Below are positions 26,401-35,314 of a stretch of DNA of 37,384 nt, one piece after another. The position numbers and the translations under genes are program-made. How positions within the stretch are numbered: position 1 is the first letter of the stretch; each line of letters starts with the position of its first letter. The stretch is from Gulosibacter hominis (lineage in GTDB: Bacteria; Actinomycetota; Actinomycetes; Actinomycetales; Microbacteriaceae): contig NZ_CAJGWQ010000018.1 in NCBI RefSeq assembly GCF_904842695.1, forward strand, positions 1 through 37,384, written 5' to 3'. The notes beneath the pieces were generated by a model. The model saw only the letters and a program-made list of their open reading frames with translations, was not told the origin of the DNA and did not search any database.

Positions 26401-27632
26401 CGCGAGACGGGCTCCTTTCGCGGTTGGTTTGCACCGGTGGGTTTGGTGCGAGCCGAGCTGGCAGCGGACGGATCGGTGCCGCGACTCACCGACAGCACAA
26501 TTCCCATGGCCAGCATCGTGGTCACGAGGGCCGAACCACCGGATGAAACGAACGGCAGCGGCACGCCGAGCACCGGCAGCAGCCCGATCACCACCGAGAT
26601 ATTCACGAACGCCTGGAAGATGATCCAGCTGAACACCCCACCGATAATGGCTCGGGCGGGTGCATCGGCTGCGCTGCGCCACATCCGCAGCAGCACAATC
26701 GCCAACGCGGTGAACATGCCGATCACCAGCATCGCACCAAGCAGCCCAAATTCTTCACCGATGATGGCGAAGATGTAGTCATTATCGGCTTCGGGTAGCC
26801 ACGACCATTTCGCAGTTGAGTTGCCGAGACCCACCCCGAGCAGCCCGCCGTGGGCGAGCGCATAAAAACCGTGTGTCGTTTGCCAGCACAAATATTCGTA
26901 GTCGCAATCGCCCGAAAAAAATGCGGTGATGCGGGCCACGCGGTTCGGCGAGATTGCGGCGGCCGCAATGGCGCCGGCAGCGGCGAGCACAACACCCCAC
27001 ACCGTCCAGCGCAGCGGCATACCCGAAAACCACATCGTGCCCAGCAGTACGACGGCCATCACCATCACGGTGCCGAGGTCTTTACCGGCCATCGCCAAAC
27101 CGATGATGAGCAGTGCCGGCAGCAGGATGGGCACAATCAGGTGCTGCCAGCGCTCGATTGGTTTGCCCTTCATCCGTAGCACCGCACCAAACCAGACGCA
27201 CATTGCAATCTTGCCGATCTCGGCGGGCTGCAGCGAGGTTACGCCCAGGTCGAGCCAGGCACGGTTACCGCCCTCGGTAATGCCCAGCGGAGTGAACACC
27301 AGTGCCTGCAGCACCAGGGTGACCGCCAGCAGCAGGCCCGCAATTTTGCCGGTCCACAGGTGTCCGGGCAGACGCGAGGCGACATACATGGCGGTGAACC
27401 CGAGCACCGCGAACACTGCCTGCCGCAAAAATTTCGACGAGATCCCGCTGCCGGCCGCGAATGATTCGACAGCCGAGCTCGACAGCACCATCACCAGACC
27501 GAAGCCGGTGAGCAGCGCCACAATTGCCCACAGCATCGTGCGATCAAAATCAGCGGGCGTACCGGGCTTGCCAAGGCGGATGCGGTACGCCCAGCCGCGG
27601 GGCGCATCACCGGCCGGGTTGTGCTGGCTCAT
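26397..27632 (-). CDS. ftsW: septal peptidoglycan polymerase FtsW (SEDS family)
   Basis: A SEDS glycosyltransferase that polymerises lipid II at the septum together with FtsI. The 411-residue product has about ten membrane segments. Family features include the FSWIIFQAFVNISVVIGLLPVLGVPLPF region (ends shown: NISVVIGLLP and GVPLPFVSSGGSA), SLQPAEIGKIA near 132 and ANDYIFAIIGEEFG-type DNDYIFAIIGEEFG near 270. The ATG at 27632 has GAGGGGAG 5 nt upstream. The N-terminal 30 residues are cytoplasmic and the tail is Lys/Arg/Pro-rich. It overlaps murG by 4 nt. Confidence 0.95.
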   Translation of the reverse strand: MSQHNPAGDAPRGWAYRIRLGKPGTPADFDRTMLWAIVALLTGFGLVMVLSSSAVESFAAGSGISSKFLRQAVFAVLGFTAMYVASRLPGHLWTGKIAGLLLAVTLVLQALVFTPLGITEGGNRAWLDLGVTSLQPAEIGKIAMCVWFGAVLRMKGKPIERWQHLIVPILLPALLIIGLAMAGKDLGTVMVMAVVLLGTMWFSGMPLRWTVWGVVLAAAGAIAAAAISPNRVARITAFFSGDCDYEYLCWQTTHGFYALAHGGLLGVGLGNSTAKWSWLPEADNDYIFAIIGEEFGLLGAMLVIGMFTALAIVLLRMWRSAADAPARAIIGGVFSWIIFQAFVNISVVIGLLPVLGVPLPFVSSGGSALVTTMLAMGIVLSVSRGTDPSAASSARTKPTGANQPRKEPVSR

Positions 27633-27669
27633 CGCGGCTCCCCTCGGGCTGATTGGGCTAGTGGGCTGG

Positions 27670-27701
27670 TTCGGTACTGGACTGATTCGGTACGGGACTA
27701 A
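27670..27701. repeat. 16-nt tandem repeat in the murD-ftsW gap
   Basis: TTCGGTACTGGACTGA (27670-27685) is followed directly by TTCGGTACGGGACTAA (27686-27701), 14 of 16 identical. A weaker third unit, TTGGGTTATTGATTCG (27702-27717), contains the murD stop codon. The repeat fills most of the 74-nt space between murD and ftsW. Confidence 0.7.
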
Positions 27702-27706
27702 TTGGG

Positions 27707-29182
27707 TTATTGATTCGTGTCGGCCACCGCTGCTCGGACTGCCTGCTGGAATTTTTCGCCGCGGTCGGAGTAGCTGTCAAACTGGTCCATCGACGCCGCG
27801 GCCGGGGCGAGCAGCACCGTGTCGCCGTCTTGGGCGAGCTCGAGTGCCGCCGCAACTGCCTGTGGCATCACTCGATCAGTGTCGTCGCAATCGATCGCAA
27901 CCAGCGGCACCTCGGGCGCGTGTTGGGCGAATGCGGTCTGCACCGGTTCACGATCGGTGCCAATCACGATTGCTGCGCGCAGCCGCTCGGCGTGGCTGGC
28001 CACAAGCGGCGCGATATCGACGCCTTTGAGCAGGCCGCCCACGATCCACACGACACTGCGATAGGCCTGCAATGAGGCTTCGGCCGCGTGGGTGTTGGTG
28101 GCCTTCGAGTCATCAACCCAGCGAATACCGTTGTGGGTGAGCACCTGCTGGTTTCGATGCTGGTCGGGAGTAAACCCGGCAATCGCGGCCGAAATCTGTT
28201 CGGGGCTCACGTCGATTGCTCGCGCCAGCGCCGCGGCCGCAAGCACATCTTCAACGAGATGTTTCGCGCTCATACCGCGCTCGCGCAGCTCGTCGAGGGT
28301 CGTGAGTTCGAGCGCTCGGGTGCGCCGATCATCGAGAAATGCGCGGTCGACAAGCACCCCGTTGACCACTCCGAGCGCACTCACCGGCGGCACGTCGGTG
28401 CCAAAACCGATGGCCCGGCAGCCTTCCACCACGTCGGCAGCTTCAACCAGTTCGCGGGTTGTTTCGTCGGCGAGGTTGTACACGCACGCAATACGGGCCA
28501 GGTGGTAGGCGCGGCCCTTCGCCTCTCGGTAGGCCGCAAACGAGCCATGCCAATCGAGGTGGTCGGGCGCAACGTTCAGCACCACCGCGGCCTCTGGCGA
28601 CACTGTGTGAGTGTGGTACAGCTGGTAGCTCGAAATTTCGACCACGAGCACGTCGTAACCCTGCGGGTCGCGCACCGCATCCAGCACCGGAATTCCAATA
28701 TTGCCGGCGGGAGCAACGCGCATCCCCGACTCGGCCACCATGTGCGCCGCCAGCTGTGTAGTGGTGGTTTTGCCATTGGTGCCGGTCACGAGCAGCCACC
28801 GTGAAGGCGTACCGGTTTTGTCGCGCAGTCGCCAGGCGAGTTCGATATCTCCCCACACCGGAATTGACTCGTCTTGTGCCCAGCGCAGCAGCGCGTGATG
28901 CGGTGGGTAGCCGGGTGAGGTGACCACCAGATCGGCGTTAAAGTCGCGCAGCTGCTGTGGCACCTCATCCTGTGTTTCGGTGACCACGCACGGCACCTGC
29001 AGCACCTGCAGGATGCGCTGGCGATCTTCATCGGGTTTGCCAGCAATGACGAGCACCTCGCAGCCGAGCTCGGCGAGCGTGTCGGCAACCGAAAAGCCGG
29101 TCATCCCGAGGCCAAACACCGCAACGCGCAGGCCCTGCCATTCAGAGTGCCAGCTGGTGAGCGAATCGAGTTTTTTGGTCAT
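27707..29182 (-). CDS. murD: UDP-N-acetylmuramoylalanine--D-glutamate ligase
   Basis: Adds D-glutamate to UDP-MurNAc-Ala (or Gly). The 491-residue product has an N-terminal Rossmann-like domain with VAVFGLGMTGFS (residues 20-31), the ATP loop VTGTNGKTTTTQL near 135, the EISSYQLYHT segment near 180, NVAPDHLDWHGS near 202, and the C-terminal DDSKATNTHAA and GGLLKGVD motifs. The ATG at 29182 overlaps the mraY stop in ATGA; a longer in-frame start lies inside mraY and is rejected. Slightly longer than most MurD, mainly in the C-terminal tail. Confidence 0.96.
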   Translation of the reverse strand: MTKKLDSLTSWHSEWQGLRVAVFGLGMTGFSVADTLAELGCEVLVIAGKPDEDRQRILQVLQVPCVVTETQDEVPQQLRDFNADLVVTSPGYPPHHALLRWAQDESIPVWGDIELAWRLRDKTGTPSRWLLVTGTNGKTTTTQLAAHMVAESGMRVAPAGNIGIPVLDAVRDPQGYDVLVVEISSYQLYHTHTVSPEAAVVLNVAPDHLDWHGSFAAYREAKGRAYHLARIACVYNLADETTRELVEAADVVEGCRAIGFGTDVPPVSALGVVNGVLVDRAFLDDRRTRALELTTLDELRERGMSAKHLVEDVLAAAALARAIDVSPEQISAAIAGFTPDQHRNQQVLTHNGIRWVDDSKATNTHAAEASLQAYRSVVWIVGGLLKGVDIAPLVASHAERLRAAIVIGTDREPVQTAFAQHAPEVPLVAIDCDDTDRVMPQAVAAALELAQDGDTVLLAPAAASMDQFDSYSDRGEKFQQAVRAAVADTNQ

Positions 29183-30288
29183 AGTGTCAGCCCCGCAGCT
29201 ATTGCCCACTCAGCGTAAAAAATTGCCAGCCCGAGCACCGCGAGCAGGCCTCCGATAATCCAGAACCGCACCACCACGTTTTGCTCGGCCCAGCCTTTGA
29301 GTTCGAAGTGGTGGTGAATGGGTGACATGAGGAAGATGCGCTTGCCCTTGGTCACCTTGAAGTAGGCACGCTGCACGATGACCGAACCGGTCTCAATCAC
29401 GAACAGCCCGGCGATCACCACGAGCAGCAGTTCGGTGCGAGTCATGATCGCGAAGGCGGCCAGTGCGCCACCGAGCGCGAGCGAACCGGTGTCACCCATG
29501 AAAATTTTCGCCGGTGAGGTGTTCCACCACAGGAACCCGACGAGCGACCCCACGATAGCCGCCGCCAAAATCGTCATATCGAGCGGCGCGTGCGCCTGAT
29601 AGCAGGCCTGTGCGACATCGGGTGACAGCCGGGGCGTATCGCACTGCTGGTTGAACTGCCAGTAGCCGACAACACCATAGGTACCGATCGCAAAAATGGA
29701 TGCACCGGTTGCCAGCCCGTCGAGACCATCGGTGACGTTCACGGCGTTCGAGGTTGCGGTGGTGATGAACACAATCCAGAGCACCACCAGCACTGTGCCC
29801 GCCACAGCACCCAGCATGAACAGGTCGATGGGGGTGTCACGAATCACCGAGATAGCGCTCGAGATCACCGGCACATCGTTGGCGTTGACGAATTGCAGCC
29901 CAATCAGCGCAAAAACTGCGGCCACAATCACCTGACCAAAAATTTTTTGCCAGCCGCCCAGACCGAGTGACTGGTGTTTGCGCACCTTGAGGAAATCATC
30001 CACGAACCCGATCACGGCGTGGCCCACCATCATGAACATCGCCAAAAGGCCGGTTGCAGTGGGGCCCTCTCCGGCGGTGTACACGGCAATGAAATAGGCG
30101 ATCACCGAACCGAGCACGAAAATCACACCGCCCATAGTGGGGGTGCCTCGTTTCGCGTAGTGCTCTTTGGGGCCGTCTTCACGGATGTACTGTCCCCAGC
30201 GCAGCCGGTTGAAGACCTTAATGAACACCGGCGTGAGGAAGAGGGTGAACAGCAAACCGATCGCGCCGGCCAGCAGAATGGCGATCAC
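29179..30288 (-). CDS. mraY: phospho-MurNAc-pentapeptide translocase MraY
   Basis: Attaches phospho-MurNAc-pentapeptide to undecaprenyl phosphate, forming lipid I in the membrane. The 369-residue product has about ten transmembrane segments. Catalytic motifs are visible: GFVDDFLKV near 92, NVTDGLDGLATG near 183, FMGDTGSLALGG near 262, and the HHHFELKGW motif near 325. The start is GTG at 30288, overlapping the murF stop in GTGA. The overlaps on both sides mark tight translational coupling. Confidence 0.96.
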   Translation of the reverse strand: MIAILLAGAIGLLFTLFLTPVFIKVFNRLRWGQYIREDGPKEHYAKRGTPTMGGVIFVLGSVIAYFIAVYTAGEGPTATGLLAMFMMVGHAVIGFVDDFLKVRKHQSLGLGGWQKIFGQVIVAAVFALIGLQFVNANDVPVISSAISVIRDTPIDLFMLGAVAGTVLVVLWIVFITTATSNAVNVTDGLDGLATGASIFAIGTYGVVGYWQFNQQCDTPRLSPDVAQACYQAHAPLDMTILAAAIVGSLVGFLWWNTSPAKIFMGDTGSLALGGALAAFAIMTRTELLLVVIAGLFVIETGSVIVQRAYFKVTKGKRIFLMSPIHHHFELKGWAEQNVVVRFWIIGGLLAVLGLAIFYAEWAIAAGLTL

Positions 30289-31694
30289 GCAGTAGTTCCT
30301 TTCACAAACTCGGCAATTCGGTCACCGAGCGCGAGCAGCCCGGCAGAGTTCGATGATTTCACAAGCACAAGATCCCCGGGTTGCAGGTAGCTTTCGAGAA
30401 ACTCAAGTGCGGCATCGGCATCGGCAGCAAAAGTTGCTTCATTATCCCAGCTGCCCTGCGCCACCGCGGCGAGGTAGAGCGGCCGAGCCGCCTGCCCCAC
30501 AACCACGGTCTGAGTGATCCCCAACCGTACCGCGAGCTCACCGAGCCGATCGTGTTCTTGTACGTGCAGATCACCGAGTTCACTCATTTCGCCCAGCACC
30601 GCGACGGTGCGTTGGCCGGGCTTGGCGATCTGTGCGAGTGTGCGTAGCGCCGCTCGCATCGAGTCGGGATTGGCGTTATAGGCGTCGTTGATCACCGTGA
30701 TCGGTTCGCGAACCAGCAGCTCCATGCGGCCACGCTCGGCGCGCGTGACCTGTTCAAGCGTGGCCACGATATCCGGCACCGCGATTCCTTCCGACCACGC
30801 CGCGGCGGTGGCGGCCAGCGCGTTCATCACGTGGTGTTCACCGATCACGGCAAAGTGCACCCGCACCGGTTCATGGTCGGGAACGTGCAGCGTGAACTCG
30901 GTGCCCTGCTGCCCCACCGTGACCTCTGTGGCACGCACCTGGGCGTCCTCCGAGCGACCAAAGGTGATCACGCGGGCCGCTGTCAATTCGGCCATTGCCA
31001 TGACGCGCGGGTCGTCAGCGTTTAGCACGGCGACGCCGTCTTCCTGCAGTGCCCGCACCATCTCTGATTTGGTGCGGGCAGTTGTTTCAATGCCACCGAA
31101 CTCGCCGGCGTGGGCGAGCCCGACCACGAGCACAATGCCCACATCCGGTCGCGCCATCCTGGTGAGCCGGGCAATTTCGCCCTCGGCACTCGCTCCCATT
31201 TCGGCTACGAGCGTGTCGGTGGATGCATCCACCTTGAGGAAGGTCACCGGCGCACCCACCTCGTTATTGAACGATTTGATCGGGGCAACAACATTGCCGT
31301 GCGCACCAAAAATTGCCGCCAGCAGGTTTTTGGTTGTGGTCTTGCCGTTTGAGCCGGTGACCGCAACCACCCGCATCCGGCCCAGTGACCGCACGTGTTC
31401 TACCACGACGCGAGCCAACTCTCCCAGTGCGACGACCGTGTCGGTCACCACAATCTGCGGCACATCCACGTCGAGTTCACGTTCGACGACGCACACGGCA
31501 GCGCCAGCAGCGGCTGCCTGCGGCACGAAGTTGTGGCCGTCGGTGTGTTCACCCGGTTTTGCAAAAAAGATGTCACCGTTGCCGATATTGCGCGAGTCGG
31601 TATCACACACACCGCACACGGTCTGCTCCGGGTCGGCTCCGACCAGCCGGCCGGTCATGGCTGCGGCTATGTCGCCAAGTCGCATTTCGATCAT
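30285..31694 (-). CDS. murF: UDP-MurNAc-tripeptide--D-alanyl-D-alanine ligase
   Basis: Adds D-Ala-D-Ala to complete the pentapeptide. The 469-residue product has the N-terminal substrate domain with DSRNIGNGDIFFA (residues 32-44), the ATP loop VTGSNGKTTTKN near 114, KSFNNEVGAPVTFL near 138, NADDPRV near 215, the MurF marker INDAYNANPDSM near 332 and the terminal VLVKSSNSAGL. All catalytic elements are intact, in contrast to the murE-like gene just upstream, with which it shares an ATGA overlap. It requires a tripeptide substrate, so an active third-residue ligase must exist in the cell. Confidence 0.96.
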   Translation of the reverse strand: MIEMRLGDIAAAMTGRLVGADPEQTVCGVCDTDSRNIGNGDIFFAKPGEHTDGHNFVPQAAAAGAAVCVVERELDVDVPQIVVTDTVVALGELARVVVEHVRSLGRMRVVAVTGSNGKTTTKNLLAAIFGAHGNVVAPIKSFNNEVGAPVTFLKVDASTDTLVAEMGASAEGEIARLTRMARPDVGIVLVVGLAHAGEFGGIETTARTKSEMVRALQEDGVAVLNADDPRVMAMAELTAARVITFGRSEDAQVRATEVTVGQQGTEFTLHVPDHEPVRVHFAVIGEHHVMNALAATAAAWSEGIAVPDIVATLEQVTRAERGRMELLVREPITVINDAYNANPDSMRAALRTLAQIAKPGQRTVAVLGEMSELGDLHVQEHDRLGELAVRLGITQTVVVGQAARPLYLAAVAQGSWDNEATFAADADAALEFLESYLQPGDLVLVKSSNSAGLLALGDRIAEFVKGTTA

Positions 31695-32785
31695 GCCAGT
31701 GTGCCTTTCGGTTCCGGTTCGGAAGGGTTCGGGGATGCGGAGATATCGCCCGCGGATGCCGGCCGGGGAATAATGCCCCTCAGGTCAAGACCATCGTTGC
31801 GGTCGAATGCATCCTGGAGCTGTTCAAGCGCCCAGCCCGCCTCATCCAGGGCAACGAGCGCGAGTGCCAGCACGGTGCGCGCATCCTCGGCGTTTTCGGT
31901 GTGCACCACCGTTGACACGATCCGGTCGTCGCGGCCGCGAAGCGTGAAGCGACCGGCATGATCAATACGTGCTTGCCAGTCGGCGGGGGTGACGCCGAGC
32001 CCGACGGTGGTTACCGGAACCCGCGATTCTTCGACCGCGTGGGTGGCAAGCGCGTCATTGACCAGTACCACTGCGCGCCGCGAGTGGTCGGGGCTCATCG
32101 CGTCGGCGAGCATTGCTTTTGTGCGCGGTTCATCTGCGAGTCCGCCACAGTAGGTCACCACATCGATTTCGACCTCATCAAGGTGATGGCCAGCCATCTC
32201 GTCGCTGGAAAACTCAAATACGGCGGTATCGACGCGCATTTCGCGCAGTCTCGCCAGCAGAGCGTGCAAATCGTCGGCTCGTGCGGGTGAGGCGATGCTC
32301 GCCGCGTCCTCATCGTTGATGCGCGCGACTGACGACTCCATGAGTGCCCGGTACTGCCCGAGCAGTGCCAGCACCGCGTCGGCGCAGCGCGCGACGGCCC
32401 CGCGCTGTGGACCGCCGAGGGTCACGAGCATCCGGAAGTCGTGCTCAGCGGTGCGATATACCCAGGATGCGATTGGGCCAAGCGCAAGCGCGGGGTCGCT
32501 CACCACCAGCATCGGTACATCCACATTCGGTTCGGGGATGCAGTGCGGTGCGGCGATTACCGCAACGGCGCCCCGCTCGACCGCTGCGGCAATTGCGTTT
32601 GCCTCGCTGCCGGCTGGGTCGATGGCGATGTAGAGGTCGCCGGCACGGGTCGTTTCGACGCGGCTGGTCACGCCGGTTACCTCGATCTGGTCGAGGTCGG
32701 CGTCGCTTTCCAACCCGAAGTGTGCGCACAGCTCTGAGAGCTCACGAGCGGCCTGATGGTGGGGACGTAAAGAAGATTCGGACAT
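31691..32785 (-). CDS. truncated, catalytically dead MurE-like protein
   Basis: It sits in the murE position between ftsI and murF. Residues 34-110 match the MurE N-terminal domain (EVTGVTS, RAGDLYIAI, ERGAVAVIA, SWVY), and 168-300 match parts of the central domain (DLHALLARLREMRVD, FEFSSDEMAGHHLD, TKAML, VPVTTVG). The ATP loop expected at about 121-131 as VTGTNGKTT reads VTLGGPQRGAV, and the NLSQDHLDFHG motif is gone. The C-terminal ligase domain is absent: the protein ends after 364 residues with a Pro/Ser-rich tail, against about 500 in MurE. The ATG at 32785 is used here; a TTG at 32809 overlapping the ftsI stop (TTGA) is an equal alternative. The open frame and the coupled murF overlap suggest it is still translated. 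It cannot be a working ligase; its role is unknown. Confidence 0.8.
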   Translation of the reverse strand: MSESSLRPHHQAARELSELCAHFGLESDADLDQIEVTGVTSRVETTRAGDLYIAIDPAGSEANAIAAAVERGAVAVIAAPHCIPEPNVDVPMLVVSDPALALGPIASWVYRTAEHDFRMLVTLGGPQRGAVARCADAVLALLGQYRALMESSVARINDEDAASIASPARADDLHALLARLREMRVDTAVFEFSSDEMAGHHLDEVEIDVVTYCGGLADEPRTKAMLADAMSPDHSRRAVVLVNDALATHAVEESRVPVTTVGLGVTPADWQARIDHAGRFTLRGRDDRIVSTVVHTENAEDARTVLALALVALDEAGWALEQLQDAFDRNDGLDLRGIIPRPASAGDISASPNPSEPEPKGTLA

Positions 32786-32805
32786 AGCTTTCGGTGGGTT
32801 CGTGC

Positions 32806-34596
32806 TCAATAACGCGCGTCAATTTCGGGATAGGGCTCAGGTGACGGCGGAACCTGATACTTTGCGAGCACATATGACATGGTCTGTTGCCAGGCAACCG
32901 GAGTTGACCCGGAACCGGTGACCATCCTAGTCGGCCGGTACATGCCCACGAGCACGGCGAACTGCGGATCGTCTGCCGGGGCGAGTCCAGCCATCGTGGT
33001 GTAGTAGGTGCCCTGGTAGTAGGTGCCGGTTTCGGGGTTCACGGTCTGCGCGGTACCCGATTTAGTTGCCACCCGGTATCCGGGAACGGCCAGGTCTTCA
33101 TGGCCGGGGGCCCGCGCCATCGCTTCCATCCCGTCAATCGCCAGCCGTGCGGCTTCGGGCGACACAACCTGCACCGACTCACCGCCGGGGATTTCCGTGA
33201 GCGTTCCGTCTTCTTGGCGGCAGCCGCGCACGAGTTTGAGTGGTAGCCGTTTGCCGCCGTTGCCGATGGCCTGATAGGCGCTGGCCATCTGGGCGGCGGT
33301 GGCGGTGAGACCCTGTCCAAACATCACGGTGTAGTTGGTTTGGCTGTCCCAGTCTTCCGGGGCGTGCACGGTTCCGGCGGCCTCACCGCTAAACCCGACG
33401 GCGGTCGGCTCGCCGAGACCGAATTTGCGCATGTAGTCGTAGCGCACCTCTCGCGAGAGCCGCGACCCAAATTCTGCCGTACCGACGTTGGACGATACCG
33501 CGAGCACACCGTTGAGGTTCATCTCAATCGGCGCGTGTGACTCGTGGTCACCGAAACTGGCGTCGTCATGCGGCCACTGGTCGGGCACGGTGATGGTTTC
33601 GTGCGGGTCCACCTTGCCCTGGTCGTAGAGCATGGCCGCGGTGAGCGGTTTCATGATCGAGCCCGGTTCGAGCGCGGCACCGAATGTGCGGTTACCACGA
33701 TCATCAGGATTGGCGTCAGTGGGCACGTTCGGGTCGACGGTTGGATACTCGGCGGCAGCAATGATTTCACCGGTTTTTACATTGACCACGGTGATTGTGC
33801 CGTACTCAGCCTGCTGATAGGTGACTTGCTCGGCGAGAATCTGCTGCACGCGATATTGCACATCGCTGTCGATGGTGAGCTCAAGCGTGCCGCCCGGACG
33901 CGGTTTTTCGACCGTGACCACGGTGCCGGGAATGGCGACGCCGTCGGCCGACCGCTCGTACATCTCTTTTCCGTTCGCACCGGCAAGGCACTTGTCGTAC
34001 TGCAGTTCAAGCCCGGCCAGGGGTTCTCCAGCAGCGTCACTGAACCCAACGATATTGCCTGCAACCGCACCGGCTGGATAGCTGCGCTTGGGGTGCGGCT
34101 GCGGGTATACCCAGGGGATGCGGAGCTTACGGATTTCTTGATACTGCTCGAGCGGCACCATCCGCGCCAGATATGCGAAGTTTGCGTCGGGGTCTTCGGC
34201 CAGGATTGCGTCGATTTCGGCACGCAGGGTCTTGGCATCCTGACCGGTGATTTTGGCGATCCGTTGAAGCGAATCATCGACCGTCACGACTTCGGTCTCG
34301 CCGGTTTTGGGGTTCGAGCGGTTGAAGTCGACCATGTTCACGGGCGCGATGGTGATATCGAAGCGATCGACCGAGGTGGCCAGTGGCCTACCTTCGGCGT
34401 CGACGATTGAACCGCGCGTGGTCCACAGCGAGTTGACGACACCGCGCCGGCCGTCAGCTTCTTCGTTGATGGCGGCAGCGCTGAGCACCTGCAGGTCGAA
34501 TAGTCGTCCACAGAAGATGACCAGCATCGTAATGATGAGGCCAAGCGGCACGATAAGCCGCCATTGACGCTCTCGCCGGTGACGCTTACTCTTCAC
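32806..34596 (-). CDS. ftsI: septal transpeptidase FtsI (class B PBP)
   Basis: Crosslinks septal peptidoglycan as partner of FtsW. The 596-residue product has a basic N-terminal tail, one transmembrane segment (about residues 13-33), a dimerisation/pedestal domain (about 55-235) and the transpeptidase domain. The three active-site boxes are visible: SIMK (nucleophile Ser, in EPGSIMKPLT near 313), SSN (VSSNVGT near 371) and KSGTAQ near 515. No PASTA domains follow. The start is GTG at 34596, close behind GGAG. A 118-nt gap with a small hairpin separates it from ftsL. Confidence 0.95.
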   Translation of the reverse strand: MKSKRHRRERQWRLIVPLGLIITMLVIFCGRLFDLQVLSAAAINEEADGRRGVVNSLWTTRGSIVDAEGRPLATSVDRFDITIAPVNMVDFNRSNPKTGETEVVTVDDSLQRIAKITGQDAKTLRAEIDAILAEDPDANFAYLARMVPLEQYQEIRKLRIPWVYPQPHPKRSYPAGAVAGNIVGFSDAAGEPLAGLELQYDKCLAGANGKEMYERSADGVAIPGTVVTVEKPRPGGTLELTIDSDVQYRVQQILAEQVTYQQAEYGTITVVNVKTGEIIAAAEYPTVDPNVPTDANPDDRGNRTFGAALEPGSIMKPLTAAMLYDQGKVDPHETITVPDQWPHDDASFGDHESHAPIEMNLNGVLAVSSNVGTAEFGSRLSREVRYDYMRKFGLGEPTAVGFSGEAAGTVHAPEDWDSQTNYTVMFGQGLTATAAQMASAYQAIGNGGKRLPLKLVRGCRQEDGTLTEIPGGESVQVVSPEAARLAIDGMEAMARAPGHEDLAVPGYRVATKSGTAQTVNPETGTYYQGTYYTTMAGLAPADDPQFAVLVGMYRPTRMVTGSGSTPVAWQQTMSYVLAKYQVPPSPEPYPEIDARY

Positions 34597-34690
34597 GCTC
34601 TCCGCCCATGGTCACAGTTCATTTCGGTGCCGCAGCAGCGCACTGCCGTAGCTTTTTGCATCCCCACTCGCTGCGCAGCCCGGCCCTTCG

Positions 34691-34706
34691 CACACCGTCC
34701 GGTGTG
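34691..34706. other. small hairpin after ftsL
   Basis: CACACC and GGTGTG pair around a 4-nt loop just after the ftsL stop, with outer TTCG/CGAA pairing across a 2-nt bulge. There is no T-tract, so it is more likely an mRNA structure in the 118-nt ftsL-ftsI gap than a terminator. Confidence 0.35.
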
Positions 34707-34714
34707 TTCGAAAC

Positions 34715-35314
34715 CTAGTGCGTGTCGGGTGAACTCAGCTCGAACTCTGACGGTACGCCAGCGGGCTCCGGCTGCGGTGTTGACGCTCCGGGGTTCTTGG
34801 CCTTCTGAGGTTTTTGTTGGGTCTCTTGCTCGGCACGGTCACGGTCACCGCTCGTGATTGCATTCGGCACGAGGTCGGGGTTGATCGCGGGCAGGTTGGC
34901 AGGCGCGTCCGAACCGCCGATGATGCGGCGCTGCTCGATGTCGAGCGAAGGCACGCCCGCTGCCGGAACCATCCCCAGATCGGTGGCCATCTTTGACAGG
35001 TGCTGCGGTGACGCCATGGCGTCAATCTGCTCCTGTGCCGAGGTGCGCTCACGCTGTGCCTGCACGCGCTGGCTGGCGAGTTCATCCTCGGTGTAGGCAC
35101 CGCTAATCAGCAGCAAGCTGAGAGCAAGCCGTACACCGAGCATCCCGGCGATCAGCGCCAGTGCGAAGACCACGGCACGACGCGTGCCCCGTCCCCGAGC
35201 CCGCTTACCTTCAATAACGCGCAGGTCGGGACGGCGTTCAGCTCCTCGTTCGGGTGCTTCGGGCCCGGAGGGCGCGACCGGTCGGACGACCCGGCTGGTT
35301 TCGATCACGCTCAT
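34715..35314 (-). CDS. ftsL: FtsL-like cell division protein
   Basis: A small bitopic divisome protein identified by position and shape rather than strong motifs, as FtsL sequences diverge quickly. The 199-residue product has a basic cytoplasmic part (residues 1-46), one transmembrane segment (about 47-70, VVFALALIAGMLGVRLALSL in part) and a short coiled coil (about 74-100). The FtsL-like segment HLSKMATDLGMVPA follows near 103, then a long Pro/Gln-rich outer tail. The ATG at 35314 overlaps the rsmH stop in TGATG and has AGGAG 6 nt upstream. Likely partner of FtsQ and a DivIC-type protein encoded elsewhere. Confidence 0.82.
   Translation of the reverse strand: MSVIETSRVVRPVAPSGPEAPERGAERRPDLRVIEGKRARGRGTRRAVVFALALIAGMLGVRLALSLLLISGAYTEDELASQRVQAQRERTSAQEQIDAMASPQHLSKMATDLGMVPAAGVPSLDIEQRRIIGGSDAPANLPAINPDLVPNAITSGDRDRAEQETQQKPQKAKNPGASTPQPEPAGVPSEFELSSPDTH

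Noticed and set aside
26926-28029. Long plus-strand open frame opposite ftsW and murD
   Set aside because: It overlaps two intact, recognisable genes, has a low-complexity composition typical of antisense reading of GC-rich codons, and shows no family motifs.
30688-31773. 361-codon plus-strand open frame opposite murF
   Set aside because: Ser/Thr/Ala-rich shadow of murF and the murE-like gene; no domain is recognisable.
31691-32785. Frameshift as the cause of the short MurE-like gene
   Set aside because: MurE-like segments stay in one frame from start to near the end, and murF begins at the stop, leaving no room for a frameshifted C-terminal domain.
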